Below, piece after piece: positions 1 through 6,148 of a stretch of DNA of 8,547 bases. The stretch's first letter is position 1, and every line of letters begins with the position of its first letter. Under the pieces are notes generated by a model. The model was given only the letters and a program-made list of their open reading frames with translations, made no database searches and was not told the origin of the DNA. The position numbers and the translations under genes were made by a program. This DNA comes from Candidatus Zixiibacteriota bacterium (lineage in GTDB: Bacteria > Zixibacteria > MSB-5A5 > WJJR01), in contig JAGVEK010000426.1 in the NCBI GenBank assembly GCA_020058315.1, positions 1-8,547 on the forward strand, given 5' to 3'.

Positions 1-1
1 A

Positions 2-562
2 AAGGAGCCGTCAACGCTGGCTGAGTCCGAGATTCGGAAGCTGAGGGCAGTTGTAACCGGGTCCACCAGCCCTTTCGCCGCCCGCGACCGGCTGATTCTG
101 GAGGTGCTGCTCGGAACCGGCATCCGGCTCGGATCGCTGGTGGGGCTGAATGTGGGAGACATCGATCTCCAGACCGGCACCCTGCACATCCGAGCAAAGG
201 GCGGCGCACAGGAGCGGGTGTTCCTCAATCCCGGGCTGTGCGCCATGTTGGCCGCCTACCTCCGTGAAAGCCCCTCTGAAGCCTACGGTGGCCCCAACCT
301 GCCGTTGATGCGCTCTAAGTCGGGCAAACGGCTGGGTGAGCGGCAGATTCAGCTGAACTTCGCACGGTGGCTCAAGCAGGCGGGGATCACCCGCCCCTTC
401 TCGGTCCATTCTTGCCGCCATACCTTCGCAACTCGGCTGTACCAGAAAACCGGCGACCTCTACCTCGTCCAGCGGGCGCTGGGGCACCGGCAGATTACGA
501 CGACAGAGATCTACGCGAAGGTAGGGGACAACGCGCTGCGTGAGGCCGTGGCCATGGTCTGA
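2..562 (+). CDS. Tyrosine recombinase (XerC/XerD-type phage integrase family), catalytic domain, 5' end outside window
   Basis: Members of this family cut and rejoin DNA at specific sites through a 3'-phosphotyrosine intermediate. The frame is open from base 2, giving 186 visible residues; the N-terminal core-binding domain lies off the left edge, so the GTG at 104 is internal. Counting from base 2, the catalytic set is complete: Arg42 in GTGIRLGSL, Lys66 in the beta-hairpin (RAKGG), His136 and Arg139 in HSCRHTF, His162 in LGHRQ and nucleophile Tyr171 in TEIYAKV. The domain therefore looks intact. The stop codon at 560-562 is only 5 bp from the stop of the convergent permease gene. Bases 292-562 recur, without indels, at 4538-4808, and the last 96 bases recur at 467-562 versus 5893-5988. 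The enzyme could be the recombinase responsible for the rearrangements in this region; which sites it uses cannot be seen. Confidence 0.93.
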   Translation, partial: KEPSTLAESEIRKLRAVVTGSTSPFAARDRLILEVLLGTGIRLGSLVGLNVGDIDLQTGTLHIRAKGGAQERVFLNPGLCAMLAAYLRESPSEAYGGPNLPLMRSKSGKRLGERQIQLNFARWLKQAGITRPFSVHSCRHTFATRLYQKTGDLYLVQRALGHRQITTTEIYAKVGDNALREAVAMV

Positions 563-567
563 TTCCT

Positions 568-1821
568 CTACTCGTACCGCAGGGCCACAATCGGATCGAC
601 CTTGGCGGCGCGCCAGGCGGGGTATAGGCCGGCAATGACTCCGGTGCCAACTGAGAGGACGAGACCGATCATCATCCAGAGCAGTGAGAAAGAATAGTGC
701 CAGTGGAGAATTGATGTAATCAGCAGACCGGCCGAGGCACCGAGGATGATGCCAACGACTCCGCCCATACCGGTGAGTGTGGCGGCTTCAACGAGGAATT
801 GGAAAAGGATGTTGGCGCGTCGCGCCCCGACGGCCTTGCGGAGGCCGATCTCCCGTGTGCGCTGCGTCACGGCGACGAGCATGATATTCATCACGCCGAT
901 CACGCCCACCATCAAGCCCACGCAGGCGACAGCCGTAGCACCAAGATGGACCTTGCCCGTGATGTCGCCGACTTGATCTTTGAATCGATCCTGCGTCTCC
1001 ACACCGAAGTTGTTCTCGTCCTCCGGCCGAAGTTTGCGCACACGACGGAGGGCATTGACGACTTGATCATACGCCTCGTCAAATGTCTGGCGAGAAGCGG
1101 CGCTGACCAGCAGTTCAACTTCCTTCTCCTTGGGATAGAGCCGCTCGAACGTCGTCATTGGAATGAAGGCGAAGTCGTTTTCACTGATATTAAAGAAATC
1201 CTCAATCCGCTCCATGACGCCGATCACCTGAAACTTGTAGCCATTGACCCTAATGTCCTTCCCCACGGCTTCCTCGCGAGAGTCAAACAGCGCATCGGCG
1301 ATTTCGGGACCAATGACAATGACCATCGCTTCGCGGGCCATGTCCTGCTGATCGAAGGACCGGCCATGGGTGATCTCGCGCGCCATGACATCGACCCACT
1401 CGGGCCAGGTGCCGCGAAAATCGTCAGGTGTGCGGATTTCCTTTTCTTCGTATTTCAGGATGTTGTTGCGCGCACTCTTCTGCGGAGCGATGGCGCCGAC
1501 CAGGGGGCACATGTCGCGGATGGCGATTGCCTCAGCCATCGTGATCGGCTTGCGGCGCCGTTCTTCTTCGGTCAGATTATCCCAATCCTCATGGCCGCTC
1601 CACTGTGTGATATACATCACGTTGCGGCCGATCTTATCGATGGACTCGTAGGTGTATTGCGTAAACCCATCCATGATCGTGTTGACCAGAATCACGGCGC
1701 CGACTCCGATCATGACGCCGATGATCGTCATGATCGAGCGGAACTTGTTGGTGCGGACGGCGTCCATCGCCAGACGCATGCCCTCGACCATATCGGGCCA
1801 CGATTTGAACCGGCTATTCAT
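568..1821 (-). CDS. MacB/FtsX-type ABC transporter permease (second of pair)
   Basis: This is a 417-residue inner-membrane permease of the MacB family of mechanotransmitting ABC exporters. A first membrane segment lies at about 30-52, a periplasmic MacB core-like domain at about 53-290, and three more segments at about 294-318, 343-370 and 380-400. The family signature is clear at 311-336 (MNIMLVAVTQRTREIGLRKA followed by VGARRA) and in the C-terminal YPAWRAAKVDPIVALRYE. No nucleotide-binding domain is fused, unlike E. coli MacB. I chose the ATG at 1819-1821 because it overlaps the end of the upstream permease by 8 bp (ATGAATAG) and gives the N-terminus expected for the family; a longer frame to 1908 only reads through the neighbour. 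Translation is probably coupled. The TAG stop at 568-570 almost touches the recombinase stop. The substrate is unknown. Confidence 0.93.
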   Translation of the reverse strand: MNSRFKSWPDMVEGMRLAMDAVRTNKFRSIMTIIGVMIGVGAVILVNTIMDGFTQYTYESIDKIGRNVMYITQWSGHEDWDNLTEEERRRKPITMAEAIAIRDMCPLVGAIAPQKSARNNILKYEEKEIRTPDDFRGTWPEWVDVMAREITHGRSFDQQDMAREAMVIVIGPEIADALFDSREEAVGKDIRVNGYKFQVIGVMERIEDFFNISENDFAFIPMTTFERLYPKEKEVELLVSAASRQTFDEAYDQVVNALRRVRKLRPEDENNFGVETQDRFKDQVGDITGKVHLGATAVACVGLMVGVIGVMNIMLVAVTQRTREIGLRKAVGARRANILFQFLVEAATLTGMGGVVGIILGASAGLLITSILHWHYSFSLLWMMIGLVLSVGTGVIAGLYPAWRAAKVDPIVALRYE

Positions 1822-3037
1822 AGGAGAGCGCCTTAATCGGATCCATACGCGACGCTTTGATCGCCGGGTAGATGCCGAAGAACAACCCGACACCAGTGGA
1901 TATTCCAAGTCCCAGCGCCAGCCCCAGCGCCGTCGCCGAGACGTGAATATCCAGCAGTGACGTCAGGATCGTGTTGCCCAGTACGATCCCAAGCGCCGCC
2001 CCGAGCAGGCCGCCGATCAGGGACAGAAGCAGCGATTCGTACAGGAACTGCGCGACGATGTGCGCGCGTCGGGCGCCGATCGACTTGCGGATGCCGATCT
2101 CGCGCGTGCGCTCGGTGACCGAAATCATCATGATATTCATGATGACGATCCCGCCAATCACAATCGACAACAGGGGCAACGACACCAAAAGCACGCGGAA
2201 GGCGCGCGTGATATTGTTGATGAAACTCAGGATGGCATCGGGAGTGAAGATCTCAAAGTCATCATCCTTCTCGTAATCGACGCGGCGTATCGTCCGCAGG
2301 ATCACGCGCACCTGATCCATCGCCTCTTCGCGCCGCTCGAGCGAGGAGGCGCGAATCACGAGGTTGACGGGATTGCCCGGCTTGGGGTAGAGTATCTGGT
2401 GCGTTGACAACGGAATCGAGACAAACTCATCCGCATCCGAACCGAACAAGCCACCCAGTTTCTCGGCGACGCCTATCACGGTGAATTCATTTGCCCCGAT
2501 GCGCATCCTTTTGCCGATCGGGTCCTCATTGGGAAAGAGCTTTTCCTGCACGATCGCCCCGATGAACGCCACCTTGCCCCGCCGGTAGTCATCTTCCCAG
2601 GAGAGATAGCGACCTTCGGCGACGTCCTTTTCGCGGATGGCCAGCATGTTGGGTGTTTCGCCCGTGATCTGGACCCAGCTCAGGTTGGCTGAACCATATT
2701 TGAGGTGGTCACTCCCGTAACCCTCGGCGCCGATTTCGGCGCAGTCGGGACACCCTTCACGAATCGGATCGATGAGTCCGCGGTTGAGCTTCTTGCGCCG
2801 CAAACGCTCGAGGTACTGCTTCATGTCGATGGCGAAACCAATGCGCGAGACCATGAAGGTGTTCGGCCCCATCGAGTCGAAGGCCCGCACCATGTCCTTC
2901 TGCACGCCCTCCACCGTGGAAACGATGGTGGTCACGGAGGTGACTCCCAAGACCATGCCAAGAATGGTTAGGAACGAACGCAGGCGGTTGGCCCAGAGCG
3001 CCGCCAGCGATTCCTTGATTAGCGCCAGGAAGACCAT
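1814..3037 (-). CDS. MacB/FtsX-type ABC transporter permease (first of pair)
   Basis: This 407-residue integral inner-membrane protein is paralogous to the next gene in the operon. Membrane segments are predicted at about 21-43, 282-305, 333-360 and 367-390, with a large periplasmic domain between the first two. The diagnostic motifs are IMNIMMISVTERTREIGIRK with IGARRAH at 299-326 and the C-terminal YPAIKASRMDPIKALSYE. A CPDC pair (Cys96 and Cys99) in the periplasmic domain has only one counterpart cysteine (CPLV) in the second permease. The ATG at 3035-3037 lies 21 bp after the stop of the membrane-fusion gene, with no evident Shine-Dalgarno sequence. Two different half-transporters imply a heterodimer, which would need a separate ATPase subunit to work; none is encoded in this window. 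Cargo cannot be inferred. Confidence 0.93.
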   Translation of the reverse strand: MVFLALIKESLAALWANRLRSFLTILGMVLGVTSVTTIVSTVEGVQKDMVRAFDSMGPNTFMVSRIGFAIDMKQYLERLRRKKLNRGLIDPIREGCPDCAEIGAEGYGSDHLKYGSANLSWVQITGETPNMLAIREKDVAEGRYLSWEDDYRRGKVAFIGAIVQEKLFPNEDPIGKRMRIGANEFTVIGVAEKLGGLFGSDADEFVSIPLSTHQILYPKPGNPVNLVIRASSLERREEAMDQVRVILRTIRRVDYEKDDDFEIFTPDAILSFINNITRAFRVLLVSLPLLSIVIGGIVIMNIMMISVTERTREIGIRKSIGARRAHIVAQFLYESLLLSLIGGLLGAALGIVLGNTILTSLLDIHVSATALGLALGLGISTGVGLFFGIYPAIKASRMDPIKALSYE

Positions 3038-3058
3038 GGGAGTACGGAGATTAGCGCG

Positions 3059-4399
3059 TTACTGCGCCTTCTTTGGCGGGCTGCCGGGTGAGGGATTGTC
3101 GACCCTTACCATCTCGCCGTCTTTGAGGCGGCGCAGTGTCTGGAAAGATCCGGAGACGATGGTATCGCCTTCCGCGACACCGGAGTGCACGGCGATGTTG
3201 CGCTCGTCCGCGATTCCAGTCGTTATTTCATGGAACTGGGCTTTGCCGTCCTTCACGACGAACACGCCGGTCTTGCGGATCTTTTTGCTTTTCTTAGCGG
3301 GTGGGGCCGATTTGGCAGCGCCATCACTGGAGTCCGACGCCGCCTCGGCGGTCGCGATCGCGCCCGACTCGGAGACCGTCTTCTCGGCTTTCTTCAAGGA
3401 ATCCGGATCGAATTCACGCCTTACAACGGATGCGTAAGGAACCAGCAGCGCATTGTCGGCGCTGGCCGTGGTGATGTCAACCGAGGCCGACATGCCTGGA
3501 CGCACCGCGGGGCTCATGTCGCCAAACCGGACTTTGACTCTGAAACTGGTCGTGTAACTCTCGGTGCCCTGCCCGGAGATGGTAGCGGAATTGCCAACCT
3601 CGACGACTTCACCGGCGAAGGACGTATCGCGGAAGGCATCGACTCGAATCTTCGCAGCCTGGCCGACACGCACCTTGGCGACTTCAGTCTCATCGACGTC
3701 AACTTCGACTTCAAAGACTGACAAATCAGCAATGGTCATCAATGTCTGTCCCTGCGTGAACGAAGTCTGCGCCTGCGATATCTCACCAACTTCCGCACTC
3801 AGCTTCGTAATGACACCGCCCATGGGAGCAACGATCTGCGTCTTGCGCAGATTGTCCATCGTCTTTTCCAGACGCGCCCGGCCGGTTTTGACCTGGGCCT
3901 CCATCGCATCGAACTCGGCTTTGCTGCGTTCGCAGGCGAGCTTGGCATTGGTAAACACCGTCTCGGAGGTGAGCTTCTGCGCGAAGAGCTTTTCCTGCCG
4001 CTCAGCCTCGAGTCTGTCTCGTTCCCGCTCTGCCTTGGCCGACGCGGTTCGAGAGGTCAGTTCATCTAAAGAGAAGCGGGACTGTGCGACATCCGATTTC
4101 AGTTGAACCGTGTCCAATAGCAGCAAGGGCTGCCCTTTGGCGACGCGATCTCCTTCACGCACATGCAGTTGCCGAATCTCGGCTGAGACTTCGGCGACAA
4201 TATTGACCTTGGTCTGAGGTTGAATGCGACCGGATGCGTTCACCAGTTCCGTGATGTTCTCGGCCACGGCAATATCCGTCTGGACTGCTGTGCGTTTGTC
4301 GCCGGAACGACCGAACGCAAGGAAGAGGATAATGATGAGCAGGATCACTGATGAACCGATGAGTATGAGCTTCCTGCGGGGGCGCCATTTAATAACCAT
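3059..4399 (-). CDS. Periplasmic adaptor (HlyD/MacA-type membrane-fusion protein)
   Basis: This 446-residue adaptor links inner-membrane permeases to an outer-membrane channel in tripartite exporters. Visible parts in order are a basic N-terminus with one membrane anchor at about 11-29; a first lipoyl half (VNIVAEVSAEIRQLHVREGD, 65-84); a charged coiled-coil hairpin at about 105-185; a second lipoyl half (IVAPMGGVITKLSAEVGE, 189-206); a beta-barrel around 228-310; and a membrane-proximal domain ending near 433. A low-complexity stretch rich in Ala, Ser and Lys (about 331-376) interrupts the membrane-proximal part and is unusual. I place the start at the ATG at 4397-4399, immediately before the basic, hydrophobic anchor; the open frame continues to 4744 only because it runs antisense to the recombinase tail. 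No clear ribosome site precedes it. It is the first gene of the operon, followed by both permeases. Confidence 0.93.
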   Translation of the reverse strand: MVIKWRPRRKLILIGSSVILLIIILFLAFGRSGDKRTAVQTDIAVAENITELVNASGRIQPQTKVNIVAEVSAEIRQLHVREGDRVAKGQPLLLLDTVQLKSDVAQSRFSLDELTSRTASAKAERERDRLEAERQEKLFAQKLTSETVFTNAKLACERSKAEFDAMEAQVKTGRARLEKTMDNLRKTQIVAPMGGVITKLSAEVGEISQAQTSFTQGQTLMTIADLSVFEVEVDVDETEVAKVRVGQAAKIRVDAFRDTSFAGEVVEVGNSATISGQGTESYTTSFRVKVRFGDMSPAVRPGMSASVDITTASADNALLVPYASVVRREFDPDSLKKAEKTVSESGAIATAEAASDSSDGAAKSAPPAKKSKKIRKTGVFVVKDGKAQFHEITTGIADERNIAVHSGVAEGDTIVSGSFQTLRRLKDGEMVRVDNPSPGSPPKKAQ

Positions 4400-4508
4400 G
4401 CAGCCAGATACGTTCTTACTTCCGCCAAGTTGCAGGTGTGCCCTACTTTTTCGACCCCCTTGCCTGTCGGCGAAGAGTGTCTCAGCTTGGAATGCCAACC
4501 GGTCCAAC

Positions 4509-4808
4509 ATGTCTGACGACCTGCATGCTCCACGAAGCCCCGGTGTGCCGCTGATTCGGTCCAAGTCGGGCCAACGGCTGGGCGGACGACAGATCCAGCT
4601 GAACTTCGCCCGGTGGCTCAAGCAGGCGGAAATCACCCGCCCTTTCTCAGTCCACTCCCTCCGCCATACCTTCGCCACCCGGCTGTACCAGAAGACGGGT
4701 GACCTGTACCTCGTGCAACGGGCACTCGGGCATCGCCAGATCACGACCAGCGAGATCTATGCGCGGGTGTCGGATGACAGGCTACGACATGCGGTAGCAT
4801 CTGCTTGA
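4509..4808 (+). pseudogene. Truncated tyrosine recombinase, C-terminal fragment (tail copy 2)
   Basis: This is a partial recombinase gene whose homology to the left-edge recombinase covers 4538-4808, matching 292-562 over 271 bases with no indel. By hand count, 73 of 87 residues are identical, while nucleotide identity over the same codons is about 78%; 33 codons differ silently. It retains the HSLRHTF box (HxxR), the LGHRQ histidine and the tyrosine in SEIYARV, but lacks the first catalytic Arg, the beta-hairpin Lys and the whole N-terminal domain, so it cannot be a working enzyme alone. An ATG at 4509 is in frame and could give a 99-residue product, but no ribosome site is visible. The mostly silent divergence suggests it came from a distinct, once functional relative rather than from recent copying of the left gene. 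Confidence 0.85.
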
Positions 4809-4838
4809 TCGGCGCACCTCACAACGGTTCCTTGGGGC

Positions 4839-5048
4839 ATGACTCGTCGGTCGAAGTGGTGCGCGAAGCGTGGCGAGATCGCTGCAAGGCGAATCCTCCA
4901 TGGTTATCCTGACCCCAGCTTGGATGAGAAGATCTGGACAGGTGAGATTTCGCATGGGAGGTGCGACATTGAGGCTGGCGTAACGCCCTACTGTTACTGC
5001 CCAAGCTGCAATCATCCGTGGCCAGAGCCTGTGAGGGGAAAGGCATGA
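4839..5048 (+). CDS. Small Cys-rich protein with C-terminal zinc-knuckle motif
   Basis: This is a 69-residue predicted cytoplasmic protein with a basic N-terminus, a central I-L-H-G-Y-P-D-P segment (19-26), a GEISHGRC segment (35-42) and a C-terminal CYCPSCNHPW (52-61). Cys42, Cys54 and Cys57 are plausible metal ligands. From memory, this layout (an I-x-Y-G-x-P element, then GE...GGC, then CxxCGHxW) is shared by a widespread family of short uncharacterised bacterial proteins; no function is established that I can name. Its TGA stop overlaps the next ATG as ATGA at 5045-5048, so translation of the two is probably coupled. The ATG start at 4839 has only a weak upstream G run, which makes the exact start less certain. 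It begins 30 bp after the stop of the preceding recombinase fragment. Confidence 0.6.
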   Translation: MTRRSKWCAKRGEIAARRILHGYPDPSLDEKIWTGEISHGRCDIEAGVTPYCYCPSCNHPWPEPVRGKA

Positions 5049-5860
5049 ATGCCAACGTGAAGCAAGGCGGCCGACCAACTTGGATCGTTGTCGTTCTCGC
5101 CGCTTCGGTTTTGTCTATCACCCTCGGACCCGTCTTCCAGGCGCTGGCCGCATCGGACAGTCTGAAAACGGCTGTCCACGTCTCGATCATCCTTCCCCCG
5201 AGTCTTGAACTACGTCGGTCAGAGCTGACAGCTGAAGTCAATGCAGCCATCGATTCCGCTGCCTCGTTCTTCGCACGACATGGCTTCAGCATCAATGCGG
5301 ACAGTGTGATCGACAGCGCCTATATTTTCGCGACTGTCGCGGCGGCGCGGACACACTGCGCCGCACGATTCGGAGTGCCCGAGGCCAGCGTTCCGAAGAC
5401 GTTTGGCGGCACTGTGAACGGGCACATCCTGCTTGCCGTCGCTCCCGCTGCTTACAAAGCCATTTTCTCAAAACTGTACGGCGCCAAGAAGTGGAGCGAA
5501 GACGAGTACCGCAAGCTGCTGGTGCATGAACTCGCGCATCGTATCCACGCGCTCATTGCCGTGGATCTGTTCGGTTCAGAGGATGGAATGGGACCGCGTT
5601 GGTTCTTCGAGGGTCTGGCAATCCGGTGCGCGGGGCAATTCAATGGGAGCGCTCGCCAGCGCTCTCTCAGCCGGGACGAACTCCAACGCTACATTGAACA
5701 GGATGGTCAGGATAAGCTGCCTTCCCCCATCTACCCGATCTACCGCCGGATGTTTGATGCGGCCGCCAGCCGAGTCTCCATTCACTGGCTGATCTCACAC
5801 GCCGGAGATAGCAACTTTGTGATGCAGTTGTTGCAGGCATCCCAGAGCGACGCGAAATGA
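5045..5860 (+). CDS. Exported HExxH metalloprotease-like protein (gluzincin / peptidase MA-like)
   Basis: This 271-residue protein starts with a signal peptide: basic residues (Lys6, Arg10), a hydrophobic core at about 12-29 and a likely cleavage after ALA near 35-36. It is therefore probably periplasmic or extracellular. The zinc motif is H161-E-L-A-H165, and about 24 residues later WFFEGLA supplies Glu189 as a candidate third ligand. This is the spacing and wording typical of gluzincin families such as peptidase MA, where WF.EG.A follows HExxH. The protein is short for such enzymes but ends naturally. The ATG at 5045 is preceded by GAGGGGAAAGG (5032-5042) and overlaps the upstream stop as ATGA, which supports this start over the in-frame one at 5018. 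The gene sits between two recombinase tails. The substrate is unknown; proteolytic activity is inferred from motifs only. Confidence 0.85.
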   Translation: MNANVKQGGRPTWIVVVLAASVLSITLGPVFQALAASDSLKTAVHVSIILPPSLELRRSELTAEVNAAIDSAASFFARHGFSINADSVIDSAYIFATVAAARTHCAARFGVPEASVPKTFGGTVNGHILLAVAPAAYKAIFSKLYGAKKWSEDEYRKLLVHELAHRIHALIAVDLFGSEDGMGPRWFFEGLAIRCAGQFNGSARQRSLSRDELQRYIEQDGQDKLPSPIYPIYRRMFDAAASRVSIHWLISHAGDSNFVMQLLQASQSDAK

Positions 5861-5892
5861 GCGGGCGGAAGTCCTGCGGTCTACGGACATCG

Positions 5893-5988
5893 ATCCAGCG
5901 GGCGCTGGTCCATCGCCAGATCACGACCACGGAGATCTATGCTCGTGTGTCGGATGACAGGCTGAGGCGGGCGGTGGGATTGGTCTGA
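5893..5988 (+). pseudogene. Truncated tyrosine recombinase, last 31 codons (tail copy 3)
   Basis: This is a short remnant of the recombinase 3' end, still in frame through its own TGA: QRALVHRQITTTEIYARV, then SDDRLRRAVGLV. It keeps the box His and the nucleophile Tyr but has Val where the other copies have Gly (LGH to LVH). By hand count it matches tail copy 2 at 24 of 31 residues and the left recombinase at 22 of 31; nucleotide identity is about 77% and 71% over 96 bases. The first 15 matching bases (5894-5908) are identical to the left gene, while the following 19 (5911-5929 region) are closer to copy 2. It starts 32 bp after the metalloprotease stop. There is no start codon or ribosome site, so it is not expected to be expressed. 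Confidence 0.85.
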
Positions 5989-6060
5989 AGCCATTCCAGA
6001 ACGTGCCCGGTGCTCGTGCCGCTATCCTGAAATTCCGCTCCACGAGACGATTCTTAAGAA

Positions 6061-6132
6061 GTGGAAGCCCTTGACTGGGAAGACAATCGGATCATACTTG
6101 ATCTTGAACGCAATGTGGTCAAACTGAAATAG
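6061..6132 (+). pseudogene. Possible remnant: 23-codon frame ending at the ribosome site of the next gene
   Basis: A GTG-initiated frame of 23 codons reads VEALDWEDNRIILDLE and ends KLK-stop; in-frame stops at 6028 and 6055 bound it upstream. The composition (alternating charged and hydrophobic residues, GC-rich third positions) looks protein-like, and it faintly resembles the end of a PRC-barrel-type beta domain. Its TAG stop (6130-6132) abuts the Shine-Dalgarno sequence of the coiled-coil gene. It could be the 3' end of a lost gene, a leader peptide or chance. No ribosome site precedes it. Confidence 0.25.
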
Positions 6133-6140
6133 GGAGGAGG
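6131..6140 (+). promoter_or_regulatory. Strong Shine-Dalgarno sequence
   Basis: AGGGAGGAGG lies 8 bases before the ATG at 6149 and fixes the start of the coiled-coil gene. Confidence 0.85.
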
Positions 6141-6148
6141 ATCAAGAC

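Noticed and set aside
799..1836. Long plus-strand frame of 345 codons opposite the second permease
   Set aside because: It is a shadow of the permease on the other strand: its His/Asp/Arg-rich translation has no motifs, while the minus-strand frame carries clear family signatures.
4400..4744. Longer open frame upstream of the adaptor ATG on the minus strand (560-residue version)
   Set aside because: It runs antisense to the recombinase fragment, and the extra N-terminus looks like random translation. The ATG at 4399 directly precedes the expected basic stretch and membrane anchor.
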